Of a stretch of DNA of 64,000 nucleotides, positions 23,310-34,401 are shown in pieces. The DNA is taken from positions 104,530,942-104,594,941 of the forward strand of contig CM038044.1 of NCBI GenBank assembly GCA_021397845.1, written 5' to 3'. Below the pieces are notes generated by a model, which worked only from the letters and a program-made list of their open reading frames with translations, did no database searches and was not told where the DNA came from. The stretch's first letter is position 1, and every line of letters begins with the position of its first letter. The stretch comes from Areca catechu (lineage: Eukaryota > Streptophyta > Magnoliopsida > Arecales > Arecaceae). The translations under genes and the position numbers were made by a program.

Positions 23310-24232
23310 TTTCTGCACCATCTTCCGGGTTGAAACCCGGGATCTTCCGGACTGAGCTCGATGCCGCAGGCTTCCTCAAAACCTTGCATGGCTTGCTGAG
23401 CTGTGCTCCGGGCTTGCGCGGGCGAACTAGGTTCGGTGCCACCTTCCGGGCCGAAGCCCAGGATCTTCCGGACTGAGCTCGATGCCGCAGGCTTTCTCAA
23501 ACCTTGCACGGCTTGCTGAGCTGTGCTCCGGGCTTGTGCGGGCGAACTAGGTTCGGTGCCACCTTCCAGGCCGAAGCCCAGGATCTTCCGGACTGAGCTC
23601 GATGCCGCAAGCTTTCTCAAACCTTGCGCGGCTTGCTGAGCTGTGCTCCGGGCTTGCGCGGGCGAACTAGGTTCGGTGCCACCTTCCAGGCCGAAGCCCA
23701 GGATCTTTCGGACTGAGCTCGATGCCGCAGGCTTTCTCAAACCTTGCGCGGCTTGCTGAGCTGTGCTCCGGGCTTGCGTGGGCGAACTAGGTTCGGTGCC
23801 ACCTTCCAGGCCGAAGCCCAGGATCTTCCGGACTGAGCTCGATGCCGCAGGCTTTCTCAAACCTTGTGCGGCTTGCTGAGCTATGCTCCGGGCTTGCGTG
23901 GGCGAACTGGGTTCGACGCCACCTTCCAGGCCGAAGCCCAGGATCTTCCGGACTGAGCTCGATGCCGCAGGCTTTCTCAAACCTTGCGCGGCTTGCTGAG
24001 CTGTGCTCCGGGCTTGCGTGGGCGAACTGGGTTCGACGCCACCTTCCAGGCCGAAGCCCAGGATCTTCCGGACTGAGCTCGGTGCCGCAGGCTTTCTCAA
24101 ACCTTGCGCGGCTTGCTGAGCTGTGCTCCGGGCTTGCGTGGTCGAACTGGGTTCGATGCCACCTTCCAGGCCGAAGCCCAGGATCTTCCGGACTGAGTTC
24201 GATGCTGCAGGCCTTCTTGTTGAAGTTAGAGA
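23310..24232 (-). repeat. 120-bp tandem array between C pol and antisense gene (7 full units plus ends)
   Basis: Units start GGATCTTCCGGACTGAGCTC at 23340, 23461, 23581, 23701, 23821, 23941, 24061 and 24181 (last one partial). All are 120 bases except the first, which has one extra A. Similarity exceeds 90% by eye. As 120 is divisible by three, the array is open on several frames, including minus 23216-24100 (294 aa, a 40-residue unit with KILGFGLEGG). This is the variable 3' region of Tat elements known to seed satellites. Confidence 0.93.
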
Positions 24233-24281
24233 AGAGTGTTTAAAGTGGAGAAGCCTTGTTACAGAAACTGGGAGCCTTACA

Positions 24282-27200
24282 TCACTGGTAGTACATTCTC
24301 AGGTTCGAGGGGTTCCATGTCCGGGGGAACCTGGCACCTCCCAATTCTTCCAAGTAACATGCTCCGTGAGGGAGGGCTTCTGCCACCCGATAAGGGCCTT
24401 CCCAGTTGGGTGAAAGCTTGCCGCATTCCCGCGGCTGGGAGGCTTCCGCGCGCCGGAGGACCAAGTCCCCGGGACGAAAAACCTTCGGCCGTACTCGGGA
24501 GTTGTAATATCTGGCTACACGTTGTCGGTATGCCGCCATTCGGATTCGGGCCTTGTCCCTCGTTTCTTCGAGGAGGTCCAGGTTGAGCATCATCCTGGCC
24601 GGGTTTTCTGTCTCGTCGTATTGCTCCACGCGCAGTGTGGGTATGCTGAGCTTGATCGGGATGACTGCTTCGGCCCCGAAGACGAGGTTGAATGGAGTTT
24701 CGTCAGTAGCCGTCCTTGGGGTGGTGTGGTATGCCCAAAGAACGCTGGGAAGCTCGTCGGCCCACCTGCCCTTGGCTTGGTCTAGCCGCGTGCGGAGGCC
24801 CTGAAGAATGGTCCTGTTCGTGACCTCGGCTTCCCCGTTGGTCTGGGGGTGCGCCACCGAAGTGAAGCGATGCTTGATGCCGAGGTCGCTGCAGAAATCT
24901 TCGAACTCCCGACAGTCGAACTGGCGTCCATTGTCGGTGACCACGGTGTGGGGGAGGCCGAAGCGGCAGACGATGGACTTCCAGAAGAACTTGGCGACGT
25001 TTGCCTCGGTGATTCTTGCCAAGGGTTCGGCCTCGACCCACTTTGTGAAGTAGTCGATAGCCACTATCAAGAACTTCCGCTGGCCGGACGCCGGCGGGAA
25101 TGGGCCCAGGAGGTCCATCCCCCACTGGGCGAACGGCCAGGGGGCTGAGAGCTGAGAGATCGGGTTGGATGGTTGCCGCTGTACCGTGGAGTGATGCTGG
25201 CACCGGTCGCATTTCTTCACGAAGTCGGCGGCGTCCTCCTTCATCATCTCCCAGAAGTATCCTTGACGAAGGGCCTTGTACGCCAATGCCCTGCCCCCCA
25301 CGTGGTTCCCACAGATGCCTTCGTGAATCTCCTGGAGCACAAGCTTGGCTTCTGTGGGTCCAATGCACTTGAGGAGGGGATAAGAGTAGGACCTTCGATA
25401 CAGCTGCCCGTCCATCATAACAAACCGCACGGCCTTCTTCCTGATGAGGCGAGCCGCGTCTCGGTCTTCCGGCAGGGTGCCGCTGGTGATGTACGCAGCG
25501 TACTTGTCCATCCAGCCGGGCTCCTGGCTGACCTGATAGACCTCCGCCGGTACTTCGAGGCTTGGGACTTCGAGTCGCTCCATATGAGCGCGTCCCAGCA
25601 TCGTGTCCGGCAGGGTCGCTAGCCGAGAGAGGGCATCCGCGCGGGCGTTCTCCCCGCGGGGGATATGGAAGATGTTGAAGCGCCGGAACTTGGACGCGCC
25701 CGCCTTGACGAGCTCCAAATACTTCGCCATCTGGGGGTCGTGAGCGACGTACTCCCCGGACACCTGCCCCGCCATGAGCTGGGAGTCAGTGAAGGCTCTG
25801 AGTTTGGTCACGCCCAGCTCGCGGGAGACTCTCAGTCCGGCGAGAAGTGCTTCGTATTTTGCTTGGTTATTTGTCGCGGGGAACTGGAAACGGAGCGCGC
25901 ACTCAGCGACGACTCCGTCGCCGTTGGCAAGGATGAGCCCAGCTCCGCTCCCGTCGGAGTTTGAGGCTCCGTCTACATGGAGGATCCAGGCGTCTTCTCC
26001 GGGCTCGCCGGTGCCGACCTCCATTGGCCGGGCCGGGGGGTCCTTCTCGGGCTCCTTGCCCAAACCTGCGCACTCGACCAAGAAATCGGCCAGCACCTGT
26101 GCCTTCATTGCCAACCTCGGTCGGTACGTAATGTCGAACTCACTGAGTTTCAGTGCCCACTTGGCCAATCGCCCCGAGGTATCGGGTCGGCTGAGCACCG
26201 CTTTCAGCGGTTGATCCGTCAAGACGGCGATGGGATACGCTTGGAAATAGGGCCTGAGACGCTAGGCAGACACTATTAGCGCAAAAACGAGTTTCTCGGG
26301 CCGGGAATACCTGAGCTCCGCATCCCGGAGGAGTTTGCTGGTATAGTACACCGGCCGCTGGATCCCGTGGTCGTCGGTTCGGACCAGGATAGAGCTGACG
26401 GCCTCCGGGGTAACGGCCAAGTAGAGGGTAAGCTCCTCCCCCTCCTCGGGCCTGGACAGCAAAGGTGGCGATGCGAGCGTCTTCTTCAACTCCTCGAAGG
26501 CCTGCTGGCACTCCTCGGTCCAGGCGAAACCATTCATCTTCCTCAGCACCTTGAAGAAGGGACGGCAGCGATCCACCGACCTGGAAATAAAATGGCTAAG
26601 GGCCGCAACCCGGCCGGTTAGTTGCTGCACTTGCTTCTTGGAGGCTGGCTGCTCCATGTCCAGGATGGCCTGGACCTTCTCTGGGTTGGCCTCGATTCCT
26701 CTTTGGGTCACCATGAACCCTAGGAACTTTCCGGCGAAGACCCCGAAGGCGCACTTCGCCGGGTTCAGCTTCATCTGGTGGCGCCGGAGGTTGCCGAACG
26801 TCTCCGTCAGGTCGGCCACATGGTCCGAGTCAAGTTTGCTCATTACTAGCATGTCGTCCATGTATACCTGCATGTTGCGGCCTATCTGGTCTTTGAAGAC
26901 TTTATTGACCAGACGTTGGTACATCGCCCCCGCGTTCTTGAGGCCGAAAGGCATCATCCTGTAACAGAAAGTCCCGCGGTCAGTTATGAAGGCAGTGCGC
27001 TCTTCGTCCTCTGGATTCATCCGGATCTGGTTATATCCGAAAAAAGCGTCCATGAATGACAGGAGACGATGCCCCGAGGTTGTGTCGACCAGCTGGTCGA
27101 TCTTCGGCAGAGGGAAGCTGTCCTTCGGGCAAGCTCGATTGAGGTCAGTGTAGTCCACACAGATCCTCCACTTACCACTACTCTTCTTTACCATGACCAC

Positions 27201-28049
27201 GTTTGCTAACCAGCTGGGGTATTGGACTTCTTGGATGAAACCGGCGGCGAGGAGCTTTTCTATCTCCTCGTTGATCGCCTTCTGCCTCTCCATGGCAAAG
27301 CTTCTCTTCTTCTGGCGGACCGGGCGGCAACCTGGGTCCACGTTCAGGCTGTGCATGATAATCTCGGGCGGGATACCCGGCATGTCGGCCGCCGACCAGG
27401 CGAACACATCGGCGTTGGCACGGAGGAACTCCAGCAGGCGGGTTCGCTCCTCTTCGGGGAGCTGGGCCCCGACTTGCACCGTCTTCAGGGGGTCTGAACC
27501 AAGGGGAAAGGGTAGCAAGCGCTCTACGGGCCCTCCCCTGGGTTCCTTCTCTCTCAGGTCGAGATCCTCGATATCGTGGGCGAGCTCTGCGCTCCTGGTG
27601 CCTGGGATTGTCTGTAGGCAGAATGGGACCAGCTGAATCGTCCCCTTCATTTCCCCGAGCCCGAAGGGCGTGGGGAACTGCACCAGCAGTCTCCTCGTGG
27701 AGATGGTGGTGTCTAGTTGGTTGAGCCCGGGACGCCCGAGAATGGCGTTGTAAGGCGAAGGGAGCTTGACGACAGTGAATGTTGCCATGATGGTCGCCTG
27801 CCGAGGTGGGGATCCGGCGGTGACCGGGAGAGTGATTTCCCCTTCGACTCCCACGGAGTCCCCTGTAAAACCTACCAGTGGGATGTGCACTGGCTTTAGC
27901 TGGTCGGGAGACAAATTCATCCGAGAGAAACCATCGTAAAAAAGTACATCGGCCGAGCTTCCACTATCCACCATGATTCGATGTACAGGATGCTTCGCGA
28001 TGGTCATCTCGACCACCACGGCGTCATTGTTTACATAGTCATTAGACTC
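24282..28049 (-). pseudogene. C pol: protease, RT, RNase H, archaeal RNase H, integrase (one in-frame stop)
   Basis: The frame is open on minus from the G run at 28055-28049 to the TAA at 24282, except for TAG at 26262-26264 inside RNase H (LIVSA*RLRPYFQA). Order: protease (MVDSGSSADVLF), RT (LPKIDQLVD, MDAFFGYNQI, MPFGLKNAGAMYQR, VYMDDMLVMS), RNase H, a linker, a second archaeal-type RNase H (WILHVDGASNSDGSG, AFTDSQLMAGQV, ENARADALSRLA), and integrase (CDRCQHH zinc region, WGMDLLGPFPP, VVTDNGRQFD, TNGEAEVTNR for D-D-E, C-terminal WEGPYRV). All catalytic motifs are present. It begins one frame off gag. The stop would cut off the second RNase H and integrase. Confidence 0.93.
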
Positions 28050-29725
28050 CCCCCCTTGGGAGGGATTACATTCTCCGGGACTTCCCGGGCTCTCTTCTCT
28101 GCTCGGCCGGACCCGCGCGAGATCATGCCCACGGGCTTCTCTGTTGGCCGGTTGTCGATCGCAGGGACAGGCGCTAAGGCCGCGAGCGGCTGCTTCTCGG
28201 AGGGGGCCTCGTTCTTGACGAACTTCCTGAGGTAACCCCTCCCGATCAGTTCCTCAATCTCCCGCTTCAAATGGCGGCACTCCTCCATATTGTGTCCGTG
28301 CTCGCGGTGGAACTGGAAGTACTTTGATTTGTCTCGGGCGGCTCTCGGGTTCTGAGGTGGAGGTCGGCGGAGGTAGCGCTCGCCCTCGATTTCCATGAGG
28401 ATTTTTGCTCGAGGTGCAAGGAGAGGGGTGTACCTCCGCTCGGCAGTAGACTCGGCCCTCGACCTTGGATTCGGGCGAGGGTCGGCGGACGGCCCGGGCC
28501 CCCGAACTCCCGTGGTGTCCCTTAGAACTGACTTCTTCGAAATCTTCCCGTCCAGCTCTCGACGGGTGCGGTCAGCCTCCTCCGCCCGGATGTACTTGTG
28601 GGCACGGAGGAGGAGCTCGGAATACGTCCTGGGCAGCTTCTTGTCCAGGGAATAGGTCAGGCGGGATGTCTTGAGCCCGCGCTTCAAAGCCAGCATAGCG
28701 ACGGGCTCGTCCAAGCTGTAGATCACCAGGGCTGCGGTCTTAAACCGGGTGATGTAGTCTCGGAGCAGCTCCTGGTCCTGCTGGCGGATGGAGAAGAGGC
28801 TGTCTACCTCCCTTGGCACCTTTCGACAAGCATCGAAGTGCGCCACAAACTTTCCTTCCAACTGCTGGAAGGAGCAAATGGATCCGGGCTCGAGGCGGGC
28901 GAACCAGACTCGAGCGGCCTTCCGAAGGGTTGCTGGGAAGGCGATGCACAGAAGGGCGTCGGTGGCGCCCTGGACCCTCATGAGAGCTTTATAACTCTCC
29001 AAATGGTCCAGGGGGTCGGTGGTCCCGTCGTAGGGGTCCACCTGCGGCATGCGGAACCGTTTCGGGATCGGTTCCGCCTGGATTTCTTCGGAGAAAGGGG
29101 GGCGGGAGTCGTAGCCCGCCGGGTCAGCTGACGAGTTCTGCAGGTCGGCAAACCGTCGGGCGAACTCCGCCAACTTGCGCTCGTGCTCTTCTAGGCGCCT
29201 CTCAGCCTGGCGCCTGATGGCTTCGTCGGTGGAGTCTTCCACCGAGACTGCAGGTGAAGGGGGCGCCGATCGGTCTCAGCGCGAGGTCTGGCCCCGGCGT
29301 CGCTTGCTGCGATGCGCCGTTTCGGCCCCATCGGCCGGGGATCGACTCTCGTGATCCTCCGAACCGGAATAGTTTCTCTTCGGGGGAGCTTGGCGGCTCC
29401 CTCGGGGGTTGGAGATGGCTTGTGGATGGGACGGCCTGCCCTGGATTGAGCGCAGGCTCCCACGCTGTCCCGCGGCTCGGGCCGCGGGAGTCCCTGGCTG
29501 CGGCTGAGTGGCCAGGGATCGTTGCTGATGCTGAAGCTGTCGGACCGCTGAGGTCAAGGTCTGCAGCTGCTGGGCGATGGCCGCAAGGGATCCGTCCACC
29601 GGGGCAGGCTACTGCGAAAGAGGAGGAGGAGCCGGAAGCTCCCGTTCGGGGGTGTGGCCCCCTGGAGGGGAGTGGGCTTCTCCCACACGGCTGGTGGATG
29701 CCTCGCGACCACGAGTGACCACCAT
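28031..29725 (-). pseudogene. C gag (two in-frame stops)
   Basis: One frame runs from ATG at 29725 (MVVTRGREAS) to TAA at 28031-28033, about 565 codons, broken by TAG at 29609-29611 and TGA at 29276-29278. The N-terminal part is predicted coiled coil and Gln-rich (LAAIAQQLQTLTSAVRQLQ). The Retrotrans_gag core follows (PYDGTTDPLDHLESYKALM, ARVWFARLEPGSI, DYITRFKTAALVI). The zinc-finger-like tail reads KYFQFHREHGHNMEEC: the position usually held by the first Cys (YCxFH) is Phe here, so the knuckle may not bind zinc. Gag stops two codons past the overlap with pol. Confidence 0.88.
28049..28055 (-). promoter_or_regulatory. G7 slippery run at the C gag-pol junction
   Basis: In the gag frame the minus strand reads AAG GGG GGG AGT, so the heptamer G GGG GGG is in the correct phase for a -1 shift. 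After slipping back one base, pol reads on open (GAG TCT AAT GAC). Gag ends at TAA only 18 bases after the run. It may be programmed frameshifting or simply a lost G in a homopolymer. Confidence 0.5.
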
Positions 29726-29779
29726 TGCTGGAGAGCGCGACACCTGCAGAAAGCTAGTTCCCTCTGGGGGTTAGTGTCC

Positions 29780-29804
29780 TGCCCCCCTACCTGGCGCGCC
29801 AATC
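29780..29804 (-). other. C primer binding site region
   Basis: Directly inside the 5' LTR the minus strand reads GATTGGCGCGCCAGGTAGGG. The TTGGCGC start two bases from the LTR suits a tRNA primer site of Tat type; I did not identify the tRNA with certainty. Confidence 0.65.
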
Positions 29805-31256
29805 TGTTGCCGTTCTCGTCGCCGCGCCCGTGCCGTGGATCAGCCGATCCTTCCTGACCGCCTGGCGAGGGAGCCTCCCTTCCTGCGGAGAACCTGCGAC
29901 AAAGGGGTTAGAGGACCCTGGCCGGGGATTCCGGCGAGGGGGCTCCGACGGTCAAGTCAGTAGACGATGAGAAGGAACAGACTCTCCCTTCCAGGCCCTC
30001 TAAAGGGCCCCAGATTTGGAGAGTTAACTGGTGAAGGGAACGCGCTGGGGACCGGAATCTCGGCTGGGCCTGTTTGCCGAGCTCACATCCAGTATTCCCC
30101 TCTCGGGATCTCTGGTTTCTTTTTCGGAGCGAGGCCTTGTGCCGGTGCTTCCTCCTTGTCCCCAGGCTAGTTGGCTTACCTTGCAGTCCCCAGATTCTTC
30201 CCTCTTTATCTCCTTCCATCGTGTGCTTGTCCTTTTCCTCCTCGGAAACTCCCCTCCCCTGTTTTCCTTCCTTTTCCCTTTTCGGTGAGGGAGGCCAGGC
30301 GGCTTTCTGACCTCGTCCGCCGGGCCCAGCAGGGAAAAGGCAAAGACAGGAGGGAAAAAGAGGGAGGGCGGCGTTGGCAGAGCGGCCAGTCGTCAGGCTT
30401 CGGGCTCCGTGAGAGTGCTCTTTTCCCCGAGCGTGGGCGCCATCCGTTTACGGGGCCTGTTCCGTCAGGATCGGTTCTCTCGACTGTGGGACCTGTCGGG
30501 CCAATGTAAGTGACGTTCCGCGTGCCGCCGCCCTCCGTACGGGACGCCGTCTGGGGTCGGTACGGCCCGAGGGATGGCCTCGGGACCTGTCGCTTTCCCC
30601 AGGGGCCTCTCCGTACGAGCGGTCTGACCTCAGCTGAGTGGGACCTGTCTCCGGGGGCCAACTGGCGAGAGGCGAGGGATCGGCCGACCTCGGCTCAGGT
30701 GGACCCCTCCTGGGTGGACACCTGGCGAGGTGGCAGAAGATCGCCTGGCTTCGGCCAAGGTGGACCCGTCTCCGGGTGGCCACCTGGCGCAAGGCGGAGG
30801 GTCAACCGACCTCGGCCTAGGTGGACTCCTCCTGGGTGGACACCTGGCGAGGTGGCAGAAGATCGCCTGGCTTCGACCGAGGTGGACCCGTCTCCGGGTG
30901 GCCACCTGGCGCAAGGCGGAGGGTCAGCCGACCTCGGCCTAGGTGGACCCCTCCTGGGTGGACACCTGGCGAGGTGGCAGAAGATCGCCTGGTGCAAGGC
31001 GGAGGGTCAGCCGACCTCGGCCGACCTTACTCGAGGCGGACTCCTCCGAGCCCGGGCGTAGATGAGTCGGTGGGGGAACTCCGCGCCGAACTCGACCTCG
31101 GCGGGAGCTGTTTGCTTCAGATAGTCGTCGGGCGGTGCGGTCTTGCCGAACCTAGCTTTGAGGATGTGGCGCTGATTCTGGCAGGGAAACTCACACGTGG
31201 CTCGCTCGCATTCGGCGATACCTGAGCCTGGCCACGTCACTGTCACGGCTGTAACA
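29805..31256 (-). mobile_element. C 5' LTR
   Basis: Same length as the 3' LTR (1,452 bp) with only scattered substitutions, for example a C/T change at 31148. Contains the 122-bp tandem repeat at 30698-31063. It is followed on plus by the duplicated ctttg and the rest of the family B LTR. Confidence 0.95.
30698..31063 (+). repeat. 122-bp tandem repeat inside C 5' LTR
   Basis: Three units starting at 30698, 30820 and 30942, in register with the array of the other LTR (20588, 20710, 20832). The equal copy number in both LTRs means no unit has been gained or lost since insertion. Confidence 0.88.
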
Positions 31257-32098
31257 CTTTGAATTGTGCTTTCAATTAATATATAGTTTCTTTCAATATT
31301 AGTTTATCTTTCCTTTGAGTCAAAGCCGACTTCTTAAAATATATTAAAAAAAAAAATACATTAATTTTAATTTGCTTCCGCATTCCACATATTCGTTCTG
31401 TATCATTTTTGGTTTCAGAGCATTCGTTCTGCATCAAGGGTCTATTTAAGGGACCCTAGCCTCTTGTATGAAGGGAGATTTTGATATATAAAATAAACCT
31501 TGAGTTCTTCTATTGCTTTGTGTGATTATCCTGCTGTGTGCATAAAGGGGTTTGAGAGTTCTTCTTCCCGGTGTTTGCAACCATCTTCATGCTGCCAACC
31601 ATCCTTCCAGCCCCCTCTAAAACTTTCTTTCCTTTACTGTTTTCCTTTGTTTTCTTGATTTTCTCTAAGTTTTCTAACCCCTGATAGGTCGTTTGCAGGT
31701 CCCCGAGTTCCTACGAATCCAACGACTCTAGCCAAGCCTCAATCGGACCATCGAGCAGAAAGCCGGGTATCCGCGGGTCTTTGGCTCGATTTTCCAGGGC
31801 GCATCCATCGAGGAATGAGAGATCCCTTCACTGCGATCTTCACCGGGCACTTCAGATGTTGTCAGGTACACCCCCTCTACCTCCAGTCTTTATATTGTAT
31901 GAGAACTTGTCCTAACCGAGGCTTCTCAGTCCCGGCGATCTTTCTTTAGTACTTTTCTAGGTTCTAATCTGCATGCTTGGCTTCAAAAATTCATATAAAA
32001 TTCCCTACAACTAATTTTAATCTGAAATTCAGGAATTAATCACCTAACCCCACATATAAAACATACAAAAAGAATTGCATGCATTTAGTCCCGCATCA

Positions 32099-32682
32099 AG
32101 AAGCCATGCACTCGGGCCTGCATGACTTCAAGACCAGCAAAACAGGAATTAAGTGTTCTCAGAGTCCTTCATGCTGATCCTAAGGTTTCAAAGTCAACTT
32201 GGAGCTACTAAGGCCTAGGAGAGGCATGCACATACGGTGGCTTTGAAGCCTATCTTCTTATCATGCGAAAGGATAAAGGAGTTGAAGGTAAAAGAAGAAC
32301 CAAACTAAGTTCATCGATCGAGTTGGACTATTTCTTCATTACAGGAATAAGTCCTTCACAACTCTGATGGATTCTTGGAAGGTGTTTCAAAGAAAAAAAA
32401 GAAAGAAAGAAAAAAGAAAAGGAAAAGAATGGGGGATGAAAAGGCACACTAGTGGAAAAGAAAATGATATGTATTCATTGATGAATATTTCTTACATCTT
32501 ACGAAGACTTTCGATAGGCCGGGAAGCCTTCCAAAATTCCAAGTTACAAAAAGAAAAGAAAATGTCTAAGTCTTGCTCGTCGACTCCTTTCCTGACCGAT
32601 GAGTGACTCCTTCTGATGAAGGGGCATCCTGGGCAGTAGCGACTCTGGCTTCGACTTCAACCGCCTCCAGCTCCAGCTCCAA
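32099..32682 (+). other. E 3' spacer (noncoding)
   Basis: Between the tandem arrays and the antisense gene of E. Contains an A/G-rich simple run (32389-32430) and no protein-like frame; the 79-codon open stretch at 32367 is low-complexity Lys/Glu/Arg from that run. It corresponds to the 23008-23309 stretch of C. Confidence 0.6.
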
Positions 32683-33226
32683 CTACATCTCTATGGTAGG
32701 CATCCTTGGTCTTACAGGGACGGGCAACTCTGGGAGGATGTCCTCCAATCCCTTTAGTCCAAGGAGATGGATGGCCTTACCTCGGAAGTCGTTAAACCCT
32801 TGGTGGTAGGAGTCCAACACCACCTCGGCGACCTCATCCTTGAAGGCCTCGGATGCCTTATACAGGGGGATGGCCTCGATGGCTTCCTTCTTTGCCACTT
32901 CCATCAGCGCAACGGCCATCGCAGCCTTCCCCAAGGCTGCCACGGTCTTGGCCACTTCCTCTTCAAGTTTTACCTGGAGGGTCTGCATCCTTCCCTCAAG
33001 GTGGGCCACCTCCACCATGGAGGCAGCCACCTTCTCAGCCCTGTAGAGGCTCTCCCCTTCTCTTCCTTCAGGGCCACTTTGAGCTCGATGGTTTTCTTCT
33101 CCAAGCAAGTCACCCTCACCTTGGAGCTGGCCAGCTGGTCCTGGAGGGCCTTCACCTGGCCCTCCAGTTCTTGAGCCCGAGTGGTTTGAGACTGGGCCTC
33201 GTCCCTCTCCTTGCAAAGATGGAACT
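32683..33226 (-). pseudogene. Antisense ORF of host element E, 3' half
   Basis: Minus-strand frames give ARAQELEGQVKALQDQLASS-like coiled coil, then after one frame change near 33050 AEKVAASMVEVAHLEGRMQT, AKKEAIEAIPLYKASEAF, EVVLDSYHQGFNDFRGK and a Pro-rich end with stop at 32683. It parallels the C antisense protein (AKREAQEAVPKFRASDEF; AVDSFLKGF). It is cut at 33226 by SIRE element F and resumes at 63736. Only the end differs strongly, lacking the long acidic tail of C. Confidence 0.8.
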
Positions 33227-33582
33227 TGTTGACCCCTGGAATGATTTTGATGATTACTAAATATTGGAGCATGTATGCTTTACTAATTCTTTCAATCACT
33301 CAAGAAGTTTTGTAGGAAGTATTTATCTTTATATCAGTTAGTTTTCTATCCAGTTGGAATGTATTCTAGTATTGTATGAATTCATGTATATTTCAAGTTG
33401 TAAAGTCCTAATTTTTCATCCATGTAATCTTGTAAAAAGGGCTATAAATTAGTAAAAAATAAGTTTAAGTAGGTTAGACATGTGTGGTAAGCTCTTTGAA
33501 CTATTTGAAAGACATACTCTTGTTGGAATCTTGATTTGAAGAAGTTTTAAGAAATTTGAAAGCTTAAGAAGAATTTTTGCAA

Positions 33583-33950
33583 GAGCCGACTCATGGACCA
33601 AGAGCCGACTCCTATTCTGGCACGGCACGAAGATTTCAAAGTTTAGAAGTTTGAGCCGACTCGAGCCTAAGAGCAGACTCGACCATAACTTATGTTTTTC
33701 CTGACTGAGAGTCGAGCCAACTCAGCCCAAAAGAGTCGACTCGACCATAATTTGTATTTGGGTGATTGAGACTTTCGAGCCGACTCAAGCCTAGAAGAGC
33801 CGACTCGTCCAAAGTTTATGTTGTTGGTGACTGAGACTTCGAGCCAACTCAGCCTTGAAGAGCTGACTCCTTCAAATTGGTTTTTGCATTGTCTGAGACT
33901 TCGAGCCAACTCATGGTTCTCGAGCCGACTCGAGTGACAGGTTCTGCTTG
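33583..33950 (+). promoter_or_regulatory. GAGCCGACTC motif array in F U3 (12 copies)
   Basis: Twelve copies of GAGYCRACTC or one-base variants, mostly in pairs about 20-25 bases apart with pairs about 60 bases apart. The array ends roughly 100 bases upstream of the TATA box, where enhancers are expected. The 3' LTR has the same array (about 62531-62870), and two or more copies recur at 48758-48800 before the extra ORF. Confidence 0.7.
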
Positions 33951-34401
33951 TAACGGTTAGTTGCTGAAATAGTTATTTGAATTCGAAAGCCCTCCAATGG
34001 CTATTTGCCAATTTTCTAGGCCCTTCAATGGCTAGTTTTGCTTGAAAACTATAAAAGGGAGTATTTATAAGGGATTAAACATTCATTCATAGATTATTCA
34101 TGATTATTCTTGGAAGTTAAGGAGCATTCAAGTTGATTTCAAGTCTTTCACCACCAACTTAGTGAGCATCAAGAAAGGATTCAAAGCTTCAACTGATCTT
34201 TATTCTTGAATCCAACCTTTTGAGGAAGTTAAGAAGCAACTTGAAGAGCATTCAAGAGCATTTAAAGCTAGGCTTCAATTTGATCTTCATCGATAACTAT
34301 CAAATAAATTTGGTTTGTTGTAAATTTGCTTTTTCACTTGATATATCTTGTTTTCTCTCTAAGAATGGCAAAGGGCTGTGTCTTTAGAGTGTGTTGGATT
34401 T

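Larger units (their letters stand above)
19695..31256 (-). mobile_element. Element C: nearly complete Tat-type Ty3/gypsy retrotransposon
   Basis: Two 1,452-bp LTRs (19695-21146 and 29805-31256) begin TGTTGCCGTTCTCG and end GGCTGTAACA, with ctttg duplicated at 19690-19694 and 31257-31261. LTR differences are few by eye, so the insertion is recent. In minus orientation it carries gag, PR-RT-RNaseH-archaeal RNaseH-INT, a 120-bp repeat array, and a spliced antisense gene on plus. Base composition is strongly GC-rich against AT-rich SIRE neighbours. The extra RNase H and the antisense ORF place it in the Tat lineage. Confidence 0.96.
18222..31436 (+). mobile_element. Family B element reduced to LTR plus primer-site remnant, split by C
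   Basis: Segments 18222-19694 and 31262-31405 form one LTR (TGGTGCGGGCACC to TCTGTATCA) homologous to the LTRs of B'. It is followed by TTTTGGTTTCAGAG (31407-31420, a mutated Met primer site) and then ATTCGTTCTGCATCA (31422-31436), which is the terminal 15 bases of a second LTR. The whole is flanked by agggt at 18217-18221 and 31437-31441. So the interior and nearly all of the 3' LTR were lost by a deletion inside the element. A TATA box (CTATAAAATAG) lies near 18950. Confidence 0.88.
17425..32098 (+). mobile_element. Family A solo-type LTR, split by element B
   Basis: Segments 17425-18221 and 31442-32098 join to about 1,454 bases homologous end to end with the LTR at 4512-5968 (TGGTGGGGACACC to CCCGCATCA). 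No internal sequence of family A is present, so this is a solo LTR. Flanks are aaaag (17420-17424) and agaag (32099-32103), a target duplication with one mismatch. Confidence 0.9.

Noticed and set aside
23216..24100. 294-codon minus-strand frame of 40-residue repeats as a gene
   Set aside because: It follows from a 120-base unit without stops; the other strand is open too, there is no separate start context, and it begins and ends with the array.
32367..32606. 79-codon Lys-rich frame
   Set aside because: Produced by the AG-rich simple run; no counterpart in element C.
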